From CAVTAV01 sp963732795 (lineage in GTDB: Bacteria; Pseudomonadota; Alphaproteobacteria; CAVTAV01): a DNA stretch of 64,000 nt. The stretch is taken from the NCBI GenBank assembly GCA_963732795.1, contig CAVTAV010000006.1:372001-436000 (forward strand), in the 5' to 3' direction. The translations under genes were made by a program, and so were the position numbers. Under the pieces are notes generated by a model. That model ran no database searches. It saw only the letters and a list, made by a program, of their open reading frames with translations, and was not told the DNA's origin. Each line of letters starts with the position of its first letter. Position 1 is the stretch's first letter. Positions 1 to 9,876 of the stretch are shown piece after piece.

Positions 1-139
1 AGTCCCGCCTTGATCCAAAGCAATTCGGGTCGCGCTGGTGGACGGAACGGGTGAATCCGCCTATCCTGCCGCGCGGTTCGCGCCGGAGGGGCCCGACGGC
101 GCACGCCGCATCACTCCATCGACGAGGCATCCATCATGA
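1..139 (+). CDS. possible 3' end of an upstream gene (partial)
   Basis: The frame that ends in TGA at 137-139 reads as a plausible protein C-terminus (RVALVDGTGESAYPAARF and onward) from about base 26. It overlaps the next gene's ATG at 136 in an ATGA junction, a common arrangement for co-transcribed genes. The same frame has a TGA at 11-13, so a continuous gene from the left needs one extra base near position 23, like the other +1 breaks in this window. No family is recognisable in so short a piece. It could be chance coding, so confidence is low. Confidence 0.3.
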
Positions 140-1323
140 CCGAAGGCGGCCCGGCCCGCTTGCAATGGTACGGCAGTTGGGGCGCCAGCCCCCAGCCGGT
201 CTCGCCCGGTTTTGTCGAGCCGCCGACGGTCGAGGACCAGACCGTGCGCCAGGTGTTGCGGCTCAGCCTCGGCGGCAGCCAGGTACGACTGCGTCTCTCC
301 AACGCCCATAGCAACGCGCCGCTGGTGATCGGCGCCGTCCGCGTGGCGCTCGCCGCAGCGGAGGGGACGATCGACCCCGAGAGCGACCGCGCGGTCTGCT
401 TTTCCGGGGCCAATACCGTCACCTTGCGCCAGGGCGAGACGGTGGTAAGCGATCCGATCGAGCTCGAACTCGCCGACCGGACCCGGCTCGCCGTCAGCCT
501 GTTCCTGCCGGGCAGGCCCGTGATCGCCGCTTGGCACGCCACGGGCCTCGCGACGGCCTATCTGTCCGAGCCGGGAGATCATACCGGAGACGAAACGTTC
601 CCCGTTGCCGGGACATTCGAGCAGCGTCTGGTGGTCGCCGGGGTCGATGTCGTGAATGACGACGCCAAGGGCGCGATCGTGTGCTTCGGCGACTCGGTGA
701 CCGATGGCGCGGGCTCTTCCGCCAATGCCGACTGCCGCTGGCCCGACCGGCTGGCCGGCCGGCTCGCCACCCGCGACGGCGCGATGCGCTACGGCATCGT
801 CAATGCCGGCATCTCGGGCAGCCGTCTATTGCGCGACGTGATCGGCTTGCGCGGGCTGAAACGGTTCGAACGCGACGTGCTGAGCGTTCCGGGCGCGAAA
901 TATGTCACGCTTCTTTACGGCAACAACGATCTCGGCTTTCCCCACATGCCGGACGATGCGCCGCTCGCCGAGGTGGCCGACCGCTCGCCGGTCAAAGCGG
1001 CCGACATCATCGAGGGCCAGCAGAAGATCGTCGCCATGGCCCATGAGCGCGGCCTCAAGATCGTCGGCGCGACGCTGCCGCCTTTCGTCGGCGCGCCGTT
1101 CTTCGACGCCGCCAACGCGGATGACGAGAGGCCTCGCCGTCAACGAATGGATCCGCCATGGCGGCGCTTTCGACGCCCTGGTCGATTTCGACACGGTCTT
1201 CCGCGACCCCGCCGACCCGTCGCGCCTCAAGCCGGAATATCGATTCCGGCGACCACCTCCATCCGAGCGATGCCGGCTATCGAGGCGATGGCGGACGCGA
1301 TCGATCTGGCGCTGTTTCCCTAG
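136..1323 (+). CDS. SGNH/GDSL-type hydrolase (esterase/lysophospholipase-like), three +1 frameshifts
   Basis: Predicted serine esterase or lipase of the SGNH superfamily, about 390 residues. Block I is VCFGDSVTDGAG near residue 183, which carries the nucleophile Ser. YGNNDLG near residue 260 is the Asn block. The catalytic Asp/His pair lies in SGDHLHPSDAGY near the C-terminus. An N-terminal beta-rich region (residues 1-170) precedes the hydrolase domain. The C-terminal block is visible only by moving frame 1 to 2 to 3 to 1 at about 1131, 1244 and 1287. Each step is one extra base, and the original frame is restored before the TAG at 1321. The family call is secure; substrate is unknown. The start ATG overlaps a possible upstream stop. 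Confidence 0.75.
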   Translation: MTEGGPARLQWYGSWGASPQPVSPGFVEPPTVEDQTVRQVLRLSLGGSQVRLRLSNAHSNAPLVIGAVRVALAAAEGTIDPESDRAVCFSGANTVTLRQGETVVSDPIELELADRTRLAVSLFLPGRPVIAAWHATGLATAYLSEPGDHTGDETFPVAGTFEQRLVVAGVDVVNDDAKGAIVCFGDSVTDGAGSSANADCRWPDRLAGRLATRDGAMRYGIVNAGISGSRLLRDVIGLRGLKRFERDVLSVPGAKYVTLLYGNNDLGFPHMPDDAPLAEVADRSPVKAADIIEGQQKIVAMAHERGLKIVGATLPPFVGAPFFDAANADDERPRRQRMDPPWRRFRRPGRFRHGLPRPRRPVAPQAGISIPATTSIRAMPAIEAMADAIDLALFP

Positions 1324-1350
1324 TATCGCCCGGAGTGTCTCGTCAGCCGG

Positions 1351-2268
1351 TCACCACGGGTCTCCGTTGGTGCTGAGCTTGTCGAAGCACGTGTGGACGC
1401 GCGTCAGGCGGCCTTCGACAAGCTCAGCCGAACGGATGTTAGCGACTCGGATCTCGATCAGCCGTTTGGTCACGTCGCCGACCTGCAGCGGCCTGCCGTC
1501 GGGCTCGGTCACCGGACAGATCCCGATCAGGCTGCTGGTCAGGAACATTTCGGTGACGAGACGAAGTCGAAGCCCCGGCACCGATACCTCCCGGACGGAA
1601 ATGCCGAGCGCCATGGCCCGGTCGATCACCCTCGCGCGGACGATTCCCGGGAGCGGGCCGTCCGGGATCGGCGGCGTGATCATCGCGCCGTCCTCGACGA
1701 AAAAGACATTGGCCCCGGTCGCCTCGGCGAGGTTCCCGTCCGTGTTGAGCATCAGCGCCTCGCCCGCCCCGGCCACTTCGGCCTCGATCCGCGCCAGGAT
1801 ATTGCCGGTATAGGCGAGCGATTTGACGCTTGGAGAGCGGCGAGCGGGCGTCGCGGCGGACGGTCTTGGCGGTGATCGCGGTGAGCGAGTCCGGCGGCGG
1901 GCCGGCTTCGACGGCGGTGATCAGGACGCGTCGGCTTAGGTGTCTTCGGCGGCAGCACGCCGCGGGGGCCGGGGCCGCGGGTCAAGGTCAGGCGCAGGCT
2001 CGCGCGCGACGACGTATCGAGGCCGTTCGCGGCGAGGACCTCTGATGCAAGCCTCGCCCAGAACCCTCGCATCAAAAGGGATCGGAATGCCGAGCACCGC
2101 CGCGCCCTCGGCAAGTCGCGCGAGATGGGCGTCCAAATGCTCGATCGCGCCTTCCCGCGCCAGCATGGTCTCGAACAACCCGTCTGCCAGCAGGAAGCCG
2201 CGATCGGCGATGTCGATATGAGCATCCGCCGCCGCGAGGAGCCGGCCGTTGAGCCAGACAGCGGTCAC
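1351..2268 (-). CDS. pabC: aminodeoxychorismate lyase (class IV PLP enzyme), three +1 frameshifts
   Basis: Fold-type IV PLP enzyme that would convert 4-amino-4-deoxychorismate to p-aminobenzoate plus pyruvate, the last step of PABA supply for folate. The N-terminus (VWLNGRLL, DRGFLLADGLFETM) and the C-terminal half (EALMLNTDGNLAEATGANVF, LTSSLIGICPV) are typical of the family. The middle is spread over three frames, with single extra bases near 2044, 1930 and 1831. The start is a GTG at 2268 that overlaps the pabA stop (GTGA), so translation is probably coupled. Gene order pabB-pabA-pabC favours PabC over a branched-chain or D-amino-acid aminotransferase, which share the fold. The last 25 or so residues are read from the inverted repeat at 1371-1433. 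Confidence 0.8.
1371..1433. repeat. imperfect inverted repeat (GCTTGTCGAAG / CTTCGACAAGC type)
   Basis: TGCTGAGCTTGTCGAAGCAC at 1371-1390 is mirrored by GCCTTCGACAAGCTCAGCC at 1411-1429, with a 20-base spacer. This is a dispersed palindromic element often seen between alphaproteobacterial genes. Here it lies inside the apparent 3' end of the pabC reading frame, so the last residues of that protein are repeat-derived. Confidence 0.7.
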
Positions 2269-2848
2269 GCCGTCCCGCCCATGGCCAGGAAATTCTCCAA
2301 CAGCCGATGACCCGGCGCGGTCAGGAAGGATTCGGGGTGGAACTGGACGCCGAGACAGGGCAGCTCGCGATGGGCCAGCGCCATGATCTCGCCCTCCTCC
2401 GTCGTCGCCGTCACCTCCAGGCAGTCGGGCAGGTCTTCCGCCGCGACGATGAGGGAATGATAGCGCGTCGCCTCGAAGGGATTGTCGATGCCCTCGAACA
2501 GGGCCGAGCCGGTAGTGGCGGATGCGGCTGGTCTTGCCATGGACCGGCTTCGCCGCGCGCGTGATCTGGCCGCCGAAAACCTGGCCGACGCATTGATGGC
2601 CGAGACAGACGCCGAGGATCGGGATATCTCCGCGCAAATTCCGCGATCGCAGCATTCGAGACGCCCGCCTCGTTCGGCGTGCAGGGTCCGGGCGAAACGA
2701 TGATATGGCTCGGGCCATAGGCGCGGATGTCTTCGAGGCTCGCGTCGTTCCGGGCGACCACGCACTCCGCCCCAAGCTCGCGGACATAATGCGAGAGGTT
2801 GTAGACGAAGGAATTGTAGTTATCGATCAGGAAGACGCGTGGCATCAT
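2265..2848 (-). CDS. pabA: aminodeoxychorismate/anthranilate synthase glutaminase subunit, two +1 frameshifts
   Basis: Class I glutamine amidotransferase that supplies ammonia to the PabB synthase. VFLIDNYNSFVYNL at the N-terminus, PILGVCLGHQ with the nucleophile Cys, and GVQFHPES with the catalytic His are all present. They lie in three successive frames, broken by one extra base near 2640 and another near 2510. Two adjacent ATG codons (2848, 2845) can start it. It sits 98 bases downstream of pabB and overlaps pabC by 4 bases. TrpG is the close alternative; the pabB/pabC neighbours support PabA, although one subunit can serve both pathways. Confidence 0.85.
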
Positions 2849-2946
2849 GCGCCTTCGCTTCGCTCTCGCCTCGGCCGAAGCCTCCGGCGTAGCCCGGGTC
2901 GGCGTCATCGAAGGGCGCAGCCACGCCGTAATGCAATGAAGGCGGG

Positions 2947-4360
2947 TCATTCAGCGGCCTCGGCCCGCTCGATATCGCCGAAGGGCTCCAGGAGCGCCGC
3001 GGCTTTGTCGAGGCTTTCCTGATATTCCGCCAGGGGCTCCGAATCCGCGACGATCCCGCCGCCCGCCTGCACCGCCGCCTTGCCGTCTTTGAGCACCATG
3101 GTGCGGATCACGATATTCGTGTCCATCGCGCCGTCGAAGCCGATATAGCCGATCGCTCCGCAATAGGGCCCGCGCACCACGGGCTCCAGCTCGGCGATGA
3201 TCTCCATGGCGTGGATTTTGGGCGCGCCGGTGATCGAGCCGCCGGGAAACGCGGCCTTGAGCAAGTCCACCGCATCGCGGTCTTGCTCCGAGCCGTCCGG
3301 TCACGGTCGAGACCAGGTGATGCACCGTCTCGTAGGATTTGAGCGCGCAGGACTCCTCCACCCTGACGCTGCCGGGGCGACAGACGCGGGAGAGATCGTT
3401 GCGCAAAAGATCGACGATCATGATGTTTTCGGCCCGATCTTTCTCGCTGGCCTGAAGTTCTTCGCGGATCTTGGCGTCCGTTTCGGGATCTTCGGCCCTT
3501 TTTCGGGTGCCTTTGATCGGACGGGTCTCCACTTTGTCGCCCGAAAGCCTCAGGAACCGCTCCGGCGAGGTGGACAGTACCGTCGTATCCCCCGCCTTCA
3601 AGCAAGCCGCAAAAGGCGCGGGATTCCGCCGCCGGAGCGCCATATAGAGGTTCGTGGGATTATTGCCCACATCCAGATCCCCCAGAAAACGCTGGGTCAG
3701 ATTGGCCTGAAAGATATCGCCGGCATAAATGTACTCGATCACCCTGGAAACCGCCGTTCGATAGGCTTCGGCACTGAAATTCGAGCGCCAATGCACGGCC
3801 TCCGCGCCATGGGCCGGCGGCGTTTCGGCGGGCGCGCGGTCGAGCTTTTCCAGAAGCAGCGCGGCCCGCTGGCGCGCCCGCATGTCCCGGCCCACCCCCT
3901 CCGCCGGCGCGCCGGTCGAGACGAGATAGGCGCATTGGGTTTCGAGATCGAAGGCCAAGACCACGTCGTAAAGCCCGATACCCGCATCGGGCACGCCCAT
4001 ATCGTCGATCCCGGCGCGGGGGACGCGTTCGAGAAGAGTCCCGAGCTCATAGCCGAAATAGCCGGCCGCCCCGCCTTGGAACGGCGGAATTCCCGTTATC
4101 GTTTCCGAGGCGTAACGCTTGAGATCCTGGCCGAGGATATCGAAGAAATTGCCCGGCACAGCCTCGCCGTTCCGATAGGTCGCGCCGTCCTTGACGATCA
4201 GCGTCTCGAAGGGATCGGCGGCGAGAAACGCATAGCGGCCGATCTCGGCATCGGGCCGGGCGCTGTCGAGGAACACCAGCCAGTCCTCGCCCCCGAGCGC
4301 ACGAAAGACATCCGCCGGCTCGCGCCAGGGAATCTCGATGACGAATGGGGTGTAAGCCAC
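2947..4360 (-). CDS. pabB: aminodeoxychorismate synthase component I, one +1 frameshift
   Basis: Chorismate-utilising enzyme of about 470 residues that forms 4-amino-4-deoxychorismate with ammonia from PabA. GDIFQANLTQRF, the PIKGT active-site segment, the DLLRNDLSRVC block and the C-terminal GGSITGAPKI block are all recognisable. The PIKGT lysine is the residue that distinguishes PabB-type enzymes from anthranilate synthase (TrpE), which has Ala there. One extra G near 3285 moves the last 108 codons into the next frame, so the true stop is the TGA at 2947. The start is GTG at 4360. It is the first gene of a pabB-pabA-pabC operon. Confidence 0.92.
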
Positions 4361-4477
4361 CAGACGGCTTCTCCGCGAGGGTCTTGCAAGGGGCGTCGAT
4401 TCCGGCCCTCAAAATATGGGGAGGACCGGGGCCGTTAAAGCACTAAATCGGGGACGAGGCCAGGGCTGAATGATGCC

Positions 4478-4714
4478 TCAGTCGTCGGACAGGCCCATGT
4501 TTTCGAGCCGCTCCTGCCGGGTCCAGAGCACGAGCCGGATCATCGCGACAACCGTCGCCGCCGATCCGGCCACGGTCTCCCAGCCCGCGGGTTTCCCGGC
4601 GCCGAGGAGCATTCCGGCGGCAAAGCCCAGGAGGCCGGCCGCGATCACCAGCAGTAGAAACACATCGGCCGGAAGCCTCACCAGTTTCATGCCGCGCTTT
4701 CGCTCCGTCATCAT
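4478..4714 (-). CDS. small two-helix membrane protein, unknown
   Basis: A 78-residue protein starting MMTERKRGMKLVRL at 4714, with a good ribosome site (GGAGGAGGG) just upstream. It has two hydrophobic helices, about residues 15-39 (DVFLLLVIAAGLLGFAAGMLLG) and 46-65, and a charged C-terminus (RQERLENMGLSDD). A longer in-frame extension to 4894 exists but reads as Arg-rich shadow of the neighbouring gene, so the shorter start was chosen. It lies 14 bases downstream of the dioxygenase stop and is probably in the same transcript. I recognise no family. Confidence 0.6.
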   Translation of the reverse strand: MMTERKRGMKLVRLPADVFLLLVIAAGLLGFAAGMLLGAGKPAGWETVAGSAATVVAMIRLVLWTRQERLENMGLSDD

Positions 4715-4728
4715 CGCCCTCCTCCGGA

Positions 4729-5647
4729 TCACCCCCGCGCGGCGATCCCGAGCGCCTCGGTCGAGGATATTTCCGGGCCGGATTCGTTGATCGTCGTGCG
4801 TCGCAGGTCGCGCTTGTATTTGAAGGCGTCGAAGCTCGTCGCCCGGTGGATGGTGCAGCGATTGTCCCACAACACGAAATCGCCCGGCCGCCATTTATGG
4901 ACATAGACGAACCGAGGCTGGGCGGCGAAGGCGTTGATCTCCTCGATAAAGGCTTCGCCCTCGGCGCGGGGCCAGCCGATGATATGGGTCATGTGATGGC
5001 CGATATAGAGCGCCTTGCGGCCCGATTCGGGAATCGTGCGCACGACCGGGTGCCGCACCGGCGGCATCGCGGCCTGCATCGACGGCGTGATGTTCCGGAA
5101 GCCGGCGCGACCGCGGGTCTTCCAGAAATAATGCTCGGCGACCAGGTCCTCGACCTTGGCCTTCATCTCGTCCGAGAGCGCGTCATAGACCGCCCGGGTA
5201 TCGACGAACCAGGTGTCGCCGCCTTCGGGCGGTACGACATGGGCCAGAAGCAGCGACCACTTGGTCGGCAGCGCATTGAACGAGCTGTCGGTATGGAACT
5301 CCTCGTTCGCCTTGTTGGAGGCGTGGCGCAGATCCTCGGCGCGGCAGGAAGTCGCCGTCCACGCCCAGATTCGACACGTCGTAGAGCTCGGGCGAAATGC
5401 GCCGGTTCGACCGCGCCCCGACACTCGGGCTGCCGATCACCGGCGGCAGCTCCAGCGGCCCGAACTTCCGGCTGAACCGGACTTGTTCGGCATCCGAAAT
5501 GAACTGATCGCGCAGCACCACGACGGCGTATTCCGCCATCGCCGCATTGACCGCATCGACGAGCTCCGGTGACGGATCGGATTTCAAATCCGCGCCGATG
5601 AGCTCGGCCGCGAAAAGCGGATGCAATTTATTGATCACATAGGACAT
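4729..5647 (-). CDS. TauD/TfdA-family Fe(II)/2-oxoglutarate dioxygenase, one +1 frameshift
   Basis: Non-haem iron, 2-oxoglutarate-dependent dioxygenase of about 305 residues. The HTD iron motif is in EEFHTDSSF, and the distal His and Arg are in the C-terminal NRCTIHRATSF...KRDLRRTTI segment. GDTWFVDTRAVYDAL and GDFVLWDNRCTIHRAT are typical of TfdA-like members acting on aryloxyalkanoates, sulfonates or similar acids; the substrate cannot be read from the sequence. One extra base near 5345 separates the N-terminal 100 residues from the rest. The ATG at 5647 has AGGAG upstream. Confidence 0.88.
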
Positions 5648-5756
5648 GCCAGGCTTTCTCCTGAAGCCCGAATTTATCCCTCAATAGATAGGGCGTCCAG
5701 GCGCCGCCGGCGATCTGATTGCGCACGGTGCCCAGGCTCGGCTAGAACCACGCCCC

Positions 5757-7561
<1,805 letters not shown>

Positions 7562-7579
7562 GCTCTATAATCGGGAGCG

Positions 7580-7742
7580 GTCATCCCGGAAGCCGGTTTG
7601 CCCGGCATCGCCGATGCCGTCGGCAATACGAGCTATCCGGGATCCATCGTCATAGGCCTGAGCGTCTGACCTGCATCCCGGATTGCAAGGCTCGCATGCC
7701 GAAAACCCATGGTTTTCGGGCTCGCCTAACATCCGGGATGAC
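7580..7742. repeat. dispersed GTCATCCCGG palindromic repeat, copy A
   Basis: The element opens GTCATCCCGGAAGCCGGTTT and closes ATCCGGGATGAC. Inside are the paired tracts TATCCGGGATCCAT and CATCCCGGAT. Two related copies lie at 39064-39181 (same orientation) and 40645-40800 (opposite orientation). It fills the gap between two convergent genes. Confidence 0.8.
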
Positions 7743-7761
7743 GGGGACCTGTTGTCGACAT

Positions 7762-9042
7762 CTAATCATGTGGCTTTACCGGCACGCGGATCAAAAGCGC
7801 GCCGCCCGCGACCAGGAACACGATAAGCACCGCAAGTCCCGCGCGCTGGCTCGCGAGCGCGGCCGTGGCGGCGCTGACCGCGAGCGGCGCGACGAAGGCC
7901 GTTGCCTTGCCGGACAAGGCATAAAGGCCGAAGAACTCGGTCATCAGGTCGGGCGGCGCGAGGCGCGCCATCAAGGTCCGGCTCGCCGCCTGGGCGGGTC
8001 CTGCGAAAAGCCCGATCAGGGCAGCGAAACCGACCATCGCCTTCTCCGGCGTCGAGGCGAACAGGCGCGGCGACGCCTCCGCTATGGCGGGGATTGCGAG
8101 AATTCCGACCAGGCCGACGATAAGACCCGCCAGCGACAGCAGCACGGTTACCTTCGAGCCCAGCCGATCGTCGAGCCGTCCGCCGGCGAACGCGCCGATC
8201 ATGGCAAAGACGACGATTACGATGCCGAACAGGCCGAGTTCGGTCTGGCTCCAATGAAAGAGCCCGGCGGCATAGATGCCGCCGAAGGAAAAGACGGCGG
8301 TGAGCCCGTCGTAATAGAGCATCCGCGCCAGGAGATAGCGCGCGATCACGCGATGGCGGCCGAGATGACCAAGCGTCGCCGCGAGATTGGAAAGACCGGC
8401 GCGGATGGCGGGCCCGAGGGTCAGGCGCGGCGGCGCATCCGGCGTCCAGAAGAAGAGCGGCAAAATGAACACGGCGAGCCACAGGCCCGAGAACGGCCCG
8501 ACCAGCCGCTCCGGCTCATGGGCCGCTTTCGAAAGCCCGAAGGCGGGAACCTCCGGCAGGGTGAACAGCCCGAGCATCAAGGCGAGCGCCACGAGGCCGC
8601 CGAGATAGCCGAGGCTCCAGCCGAAGCCGCTCAACCGCCCGAGCCGTCCACGCGGCACGAGACCCGGCATCATCGCATTGTTGAACACGGTGGCGAACTC
8701 GACCGCGATCGTCGCTATCGCCGCCAGCACCAGCACCGGAACGACGACGCCCGGCCTCGCCGTCCACAACAACGCCATCGCCGCCACGGCCACCGCCGCG
8801 AATCCGCCGATCCACGGCTTGCGCCGCCCCATCGAATCCGCGACCGCGCCGAGAACGGGGCTCAACACCGCCACCGCCGCCCCGGCCGCGCCCTGCCCGA
8901 GCCCCCAGAGCGACTGGCCGTGCACGGCGTTGCCCACCACGACGCTCGCGAAATAAGGCGCGAACAGAAAGGTCGTGATCAGCGTGTAGAACGGCTGGGT
9001 CGACCAGTCGAACAGCGCCCAGCCCCACCGCGCCTTGGTCAT
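7762..9042 (-). CDS. MFS transporter, UMF1 (Atg22-like) family
   Basis: Integral membrane transporter of 426 residues with about 12 hydrophobic helices. The start WGWALFDWSTQPFYTLITTF and the VADSMGRRKPWI loop after the third helix are hallmarks of the UMF1 family, related to fungal Atg22. Substrate is unknown; Atg22 exports amino acids from vacuoles, but that does not transfer reliably to bacterial members. A TTG at 9057 is in frame, but the ATG at 9042 with GGAG eight bases upstream is the better start. The gene is complete, unlike several neighbours. Confidence 0.88.
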   Translation of the reverse strand: MTKARWGWALFDWSTQPFYTLITTFLFAPYFASVVVGNAVHGQSLWGLGQGAAGAAVAVLSPVLGAVADSMGRRKPWIGGFAAVAVAAMALLWTARPGVVVPVLVLAAIATIAVEFATVFNNAMMPGLVPRGRLGRLSGFGWSLGYLGGLVALALMLGLFTLPEVPAFGLSKAAHEPERLVGPFSGLWLAVFILPLFFWTPDAPPRLTLGPAIRAGLSNLAATLGHLGRHRVIARYLLARMLYYDGLTAVFSFGGIYAAGLFHWSQTELGLFGIVIVVFAMIGAFAGGRLDDRLGSKVTVLLSLAGLIVGLVGILAIPAIAEASPRLFASTPEKAMVGFAALIGLFAGPAQAASRTLMARLAPPDLMTEFFGLYALSGKATAFVAPLAVSAATAALASQRAGLAVLIVFLVAGGALLIRVPVKPHD

Positions 9043-9160
9043 TTGCCGCTCCGGCAATCATGGTTGATAGGTGGGTGACACCCGATTCTTACGCATGTTA
9101 GACTCACTGCGGACACTCGGGGACGGCGCCGGCACAGCGGCGGAGGAGAGGATTTATTCC

Positions 9161-9424
9161 ATGACCGCGACAGAGAAGGAACGCGTGATTCATCGGAATT
9201 ACGAGGCCTTCGAGAAGGAACTCCCCAGACTTCTGGAAACCCATCAAGGAGAATATGCGCTGTTGCGGAACGAACAAATCGTTCAGTTCTATGACAGTGC
9301 TGTTGCGGCTCAGTCCGCTGGGAACGAAAAATTCTCCGACGGACTCTTTTCCGTCCAGAAAATTCAAGAGACCGCAGTCGATCTCGGGTTCTTTTCTCAT
9401 GCCGGATATCGTTGGGCGCGTTAG
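9161..9424 (+). CDS. small conserved protein paired with a retropepsin-like protease
   Basis: An 87-residue soluble protein starting at the ATG at 9161, 12 bases after GGAGGAGAGG. It shows no membrane segment. Its pattern (NYEAFEKELPRLL, the HQGEYALLRNEQIVQFYDS segment, and VDLGFFSHA at the end) matches small proteins I have seen directly upstream of aspartyl-protease-like genes; the function is not known. Codon use is less GC-rich than in neighbours, suggesting an accessory cassette. It overlaps the next gene by 26 bases in another frame. Confidence 0.7.
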   Translation: MTATEKERVIHRNYEAFEKELPRLLETHQGEYALLRNEQIVQFYDSAVAAQSAGNEKFSDGLFSVQKIQETAVDLGFFSHAGYRWAR

Positions 9425-9857
9425 CAACGCCCAGGTCATCATTCAGGTCGCTCTGCTTCCGGTAGAGTCTTTCGAAGACGTCATCAATCCTTTTCATATC
9501 GAGCAACCGGCGAGGCTTCACGTTCTCAATGCGCTCGTCGATACCGGGGCGCAATCGACGTGCATCACGAAGAGCGCCGCGACGCGACTAGGCCTGACGC
9601 CGATCGGTGCTATCCCGATCCAGGGCGTCTCTGGCCGTTCTTTGCACAACAACTATCTTTTCAAGATGGGGTTCTCTTTGACCCAGACCGACGAAGTTGG
9701 GGTCGTTACGTCCAATCTGCATTTCCTGAATCAGCCGATTGAAGGGGTCGAATTTCACAGCGGGTCATCCGACTTCGACGTCCTGCTTGGCATGAACGTT
9801 CTCTCCGTGGGCGATCTGACAATCACACGGGACGGCCGTTTCAAATTTTCGTTCTGA
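9399..9857 (+). CDS. retropepsin-like aspartic protease (clan AA)
   Basis: A 152-residue soluble protein with one aspartic protease domain. ALVDTGAQSTCI (residues 47-58) carries the catalytic DTG triad, and SSDFDVLLGMNVL near residue 130 matches the conserved second half of the fold. A single DTG means it would act as a homodimer. It has no signal peptide, so it should be cytoplasmic. It overlaps the upstream small gene by 26 bases, so translational coupling is likely. Base composition is less GC-rich than the surroundings, as in its partner. The target is unknown. Confidence 0.8.
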   Translation: MPDIVGRVSNAQVIIQVALLPVESFEDVINPFHIEQPARLHVLNALVDTGAQSTCITKSAATRLGLTPIGAIPIQGVSGRSLHNNYLFKMGFSLTQTDEVGVVTSNLHFLNQPIEGVEFHSGSSDFDVLLGMNVLSVGDLTITRDGRFKFSF

Positions 9858-9876
9858 ACGCCGGCGGCGGGATTAC

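Noticed and set aside
2849..2946. extra N-terminal coding for pabA in the gap after pabB
   Set aside because: The in-frame extension (MTRLHCITAWLRPS...) is low in similarity to any PabA start, while MPRVFLIDNYNSF is the normal family beginning.
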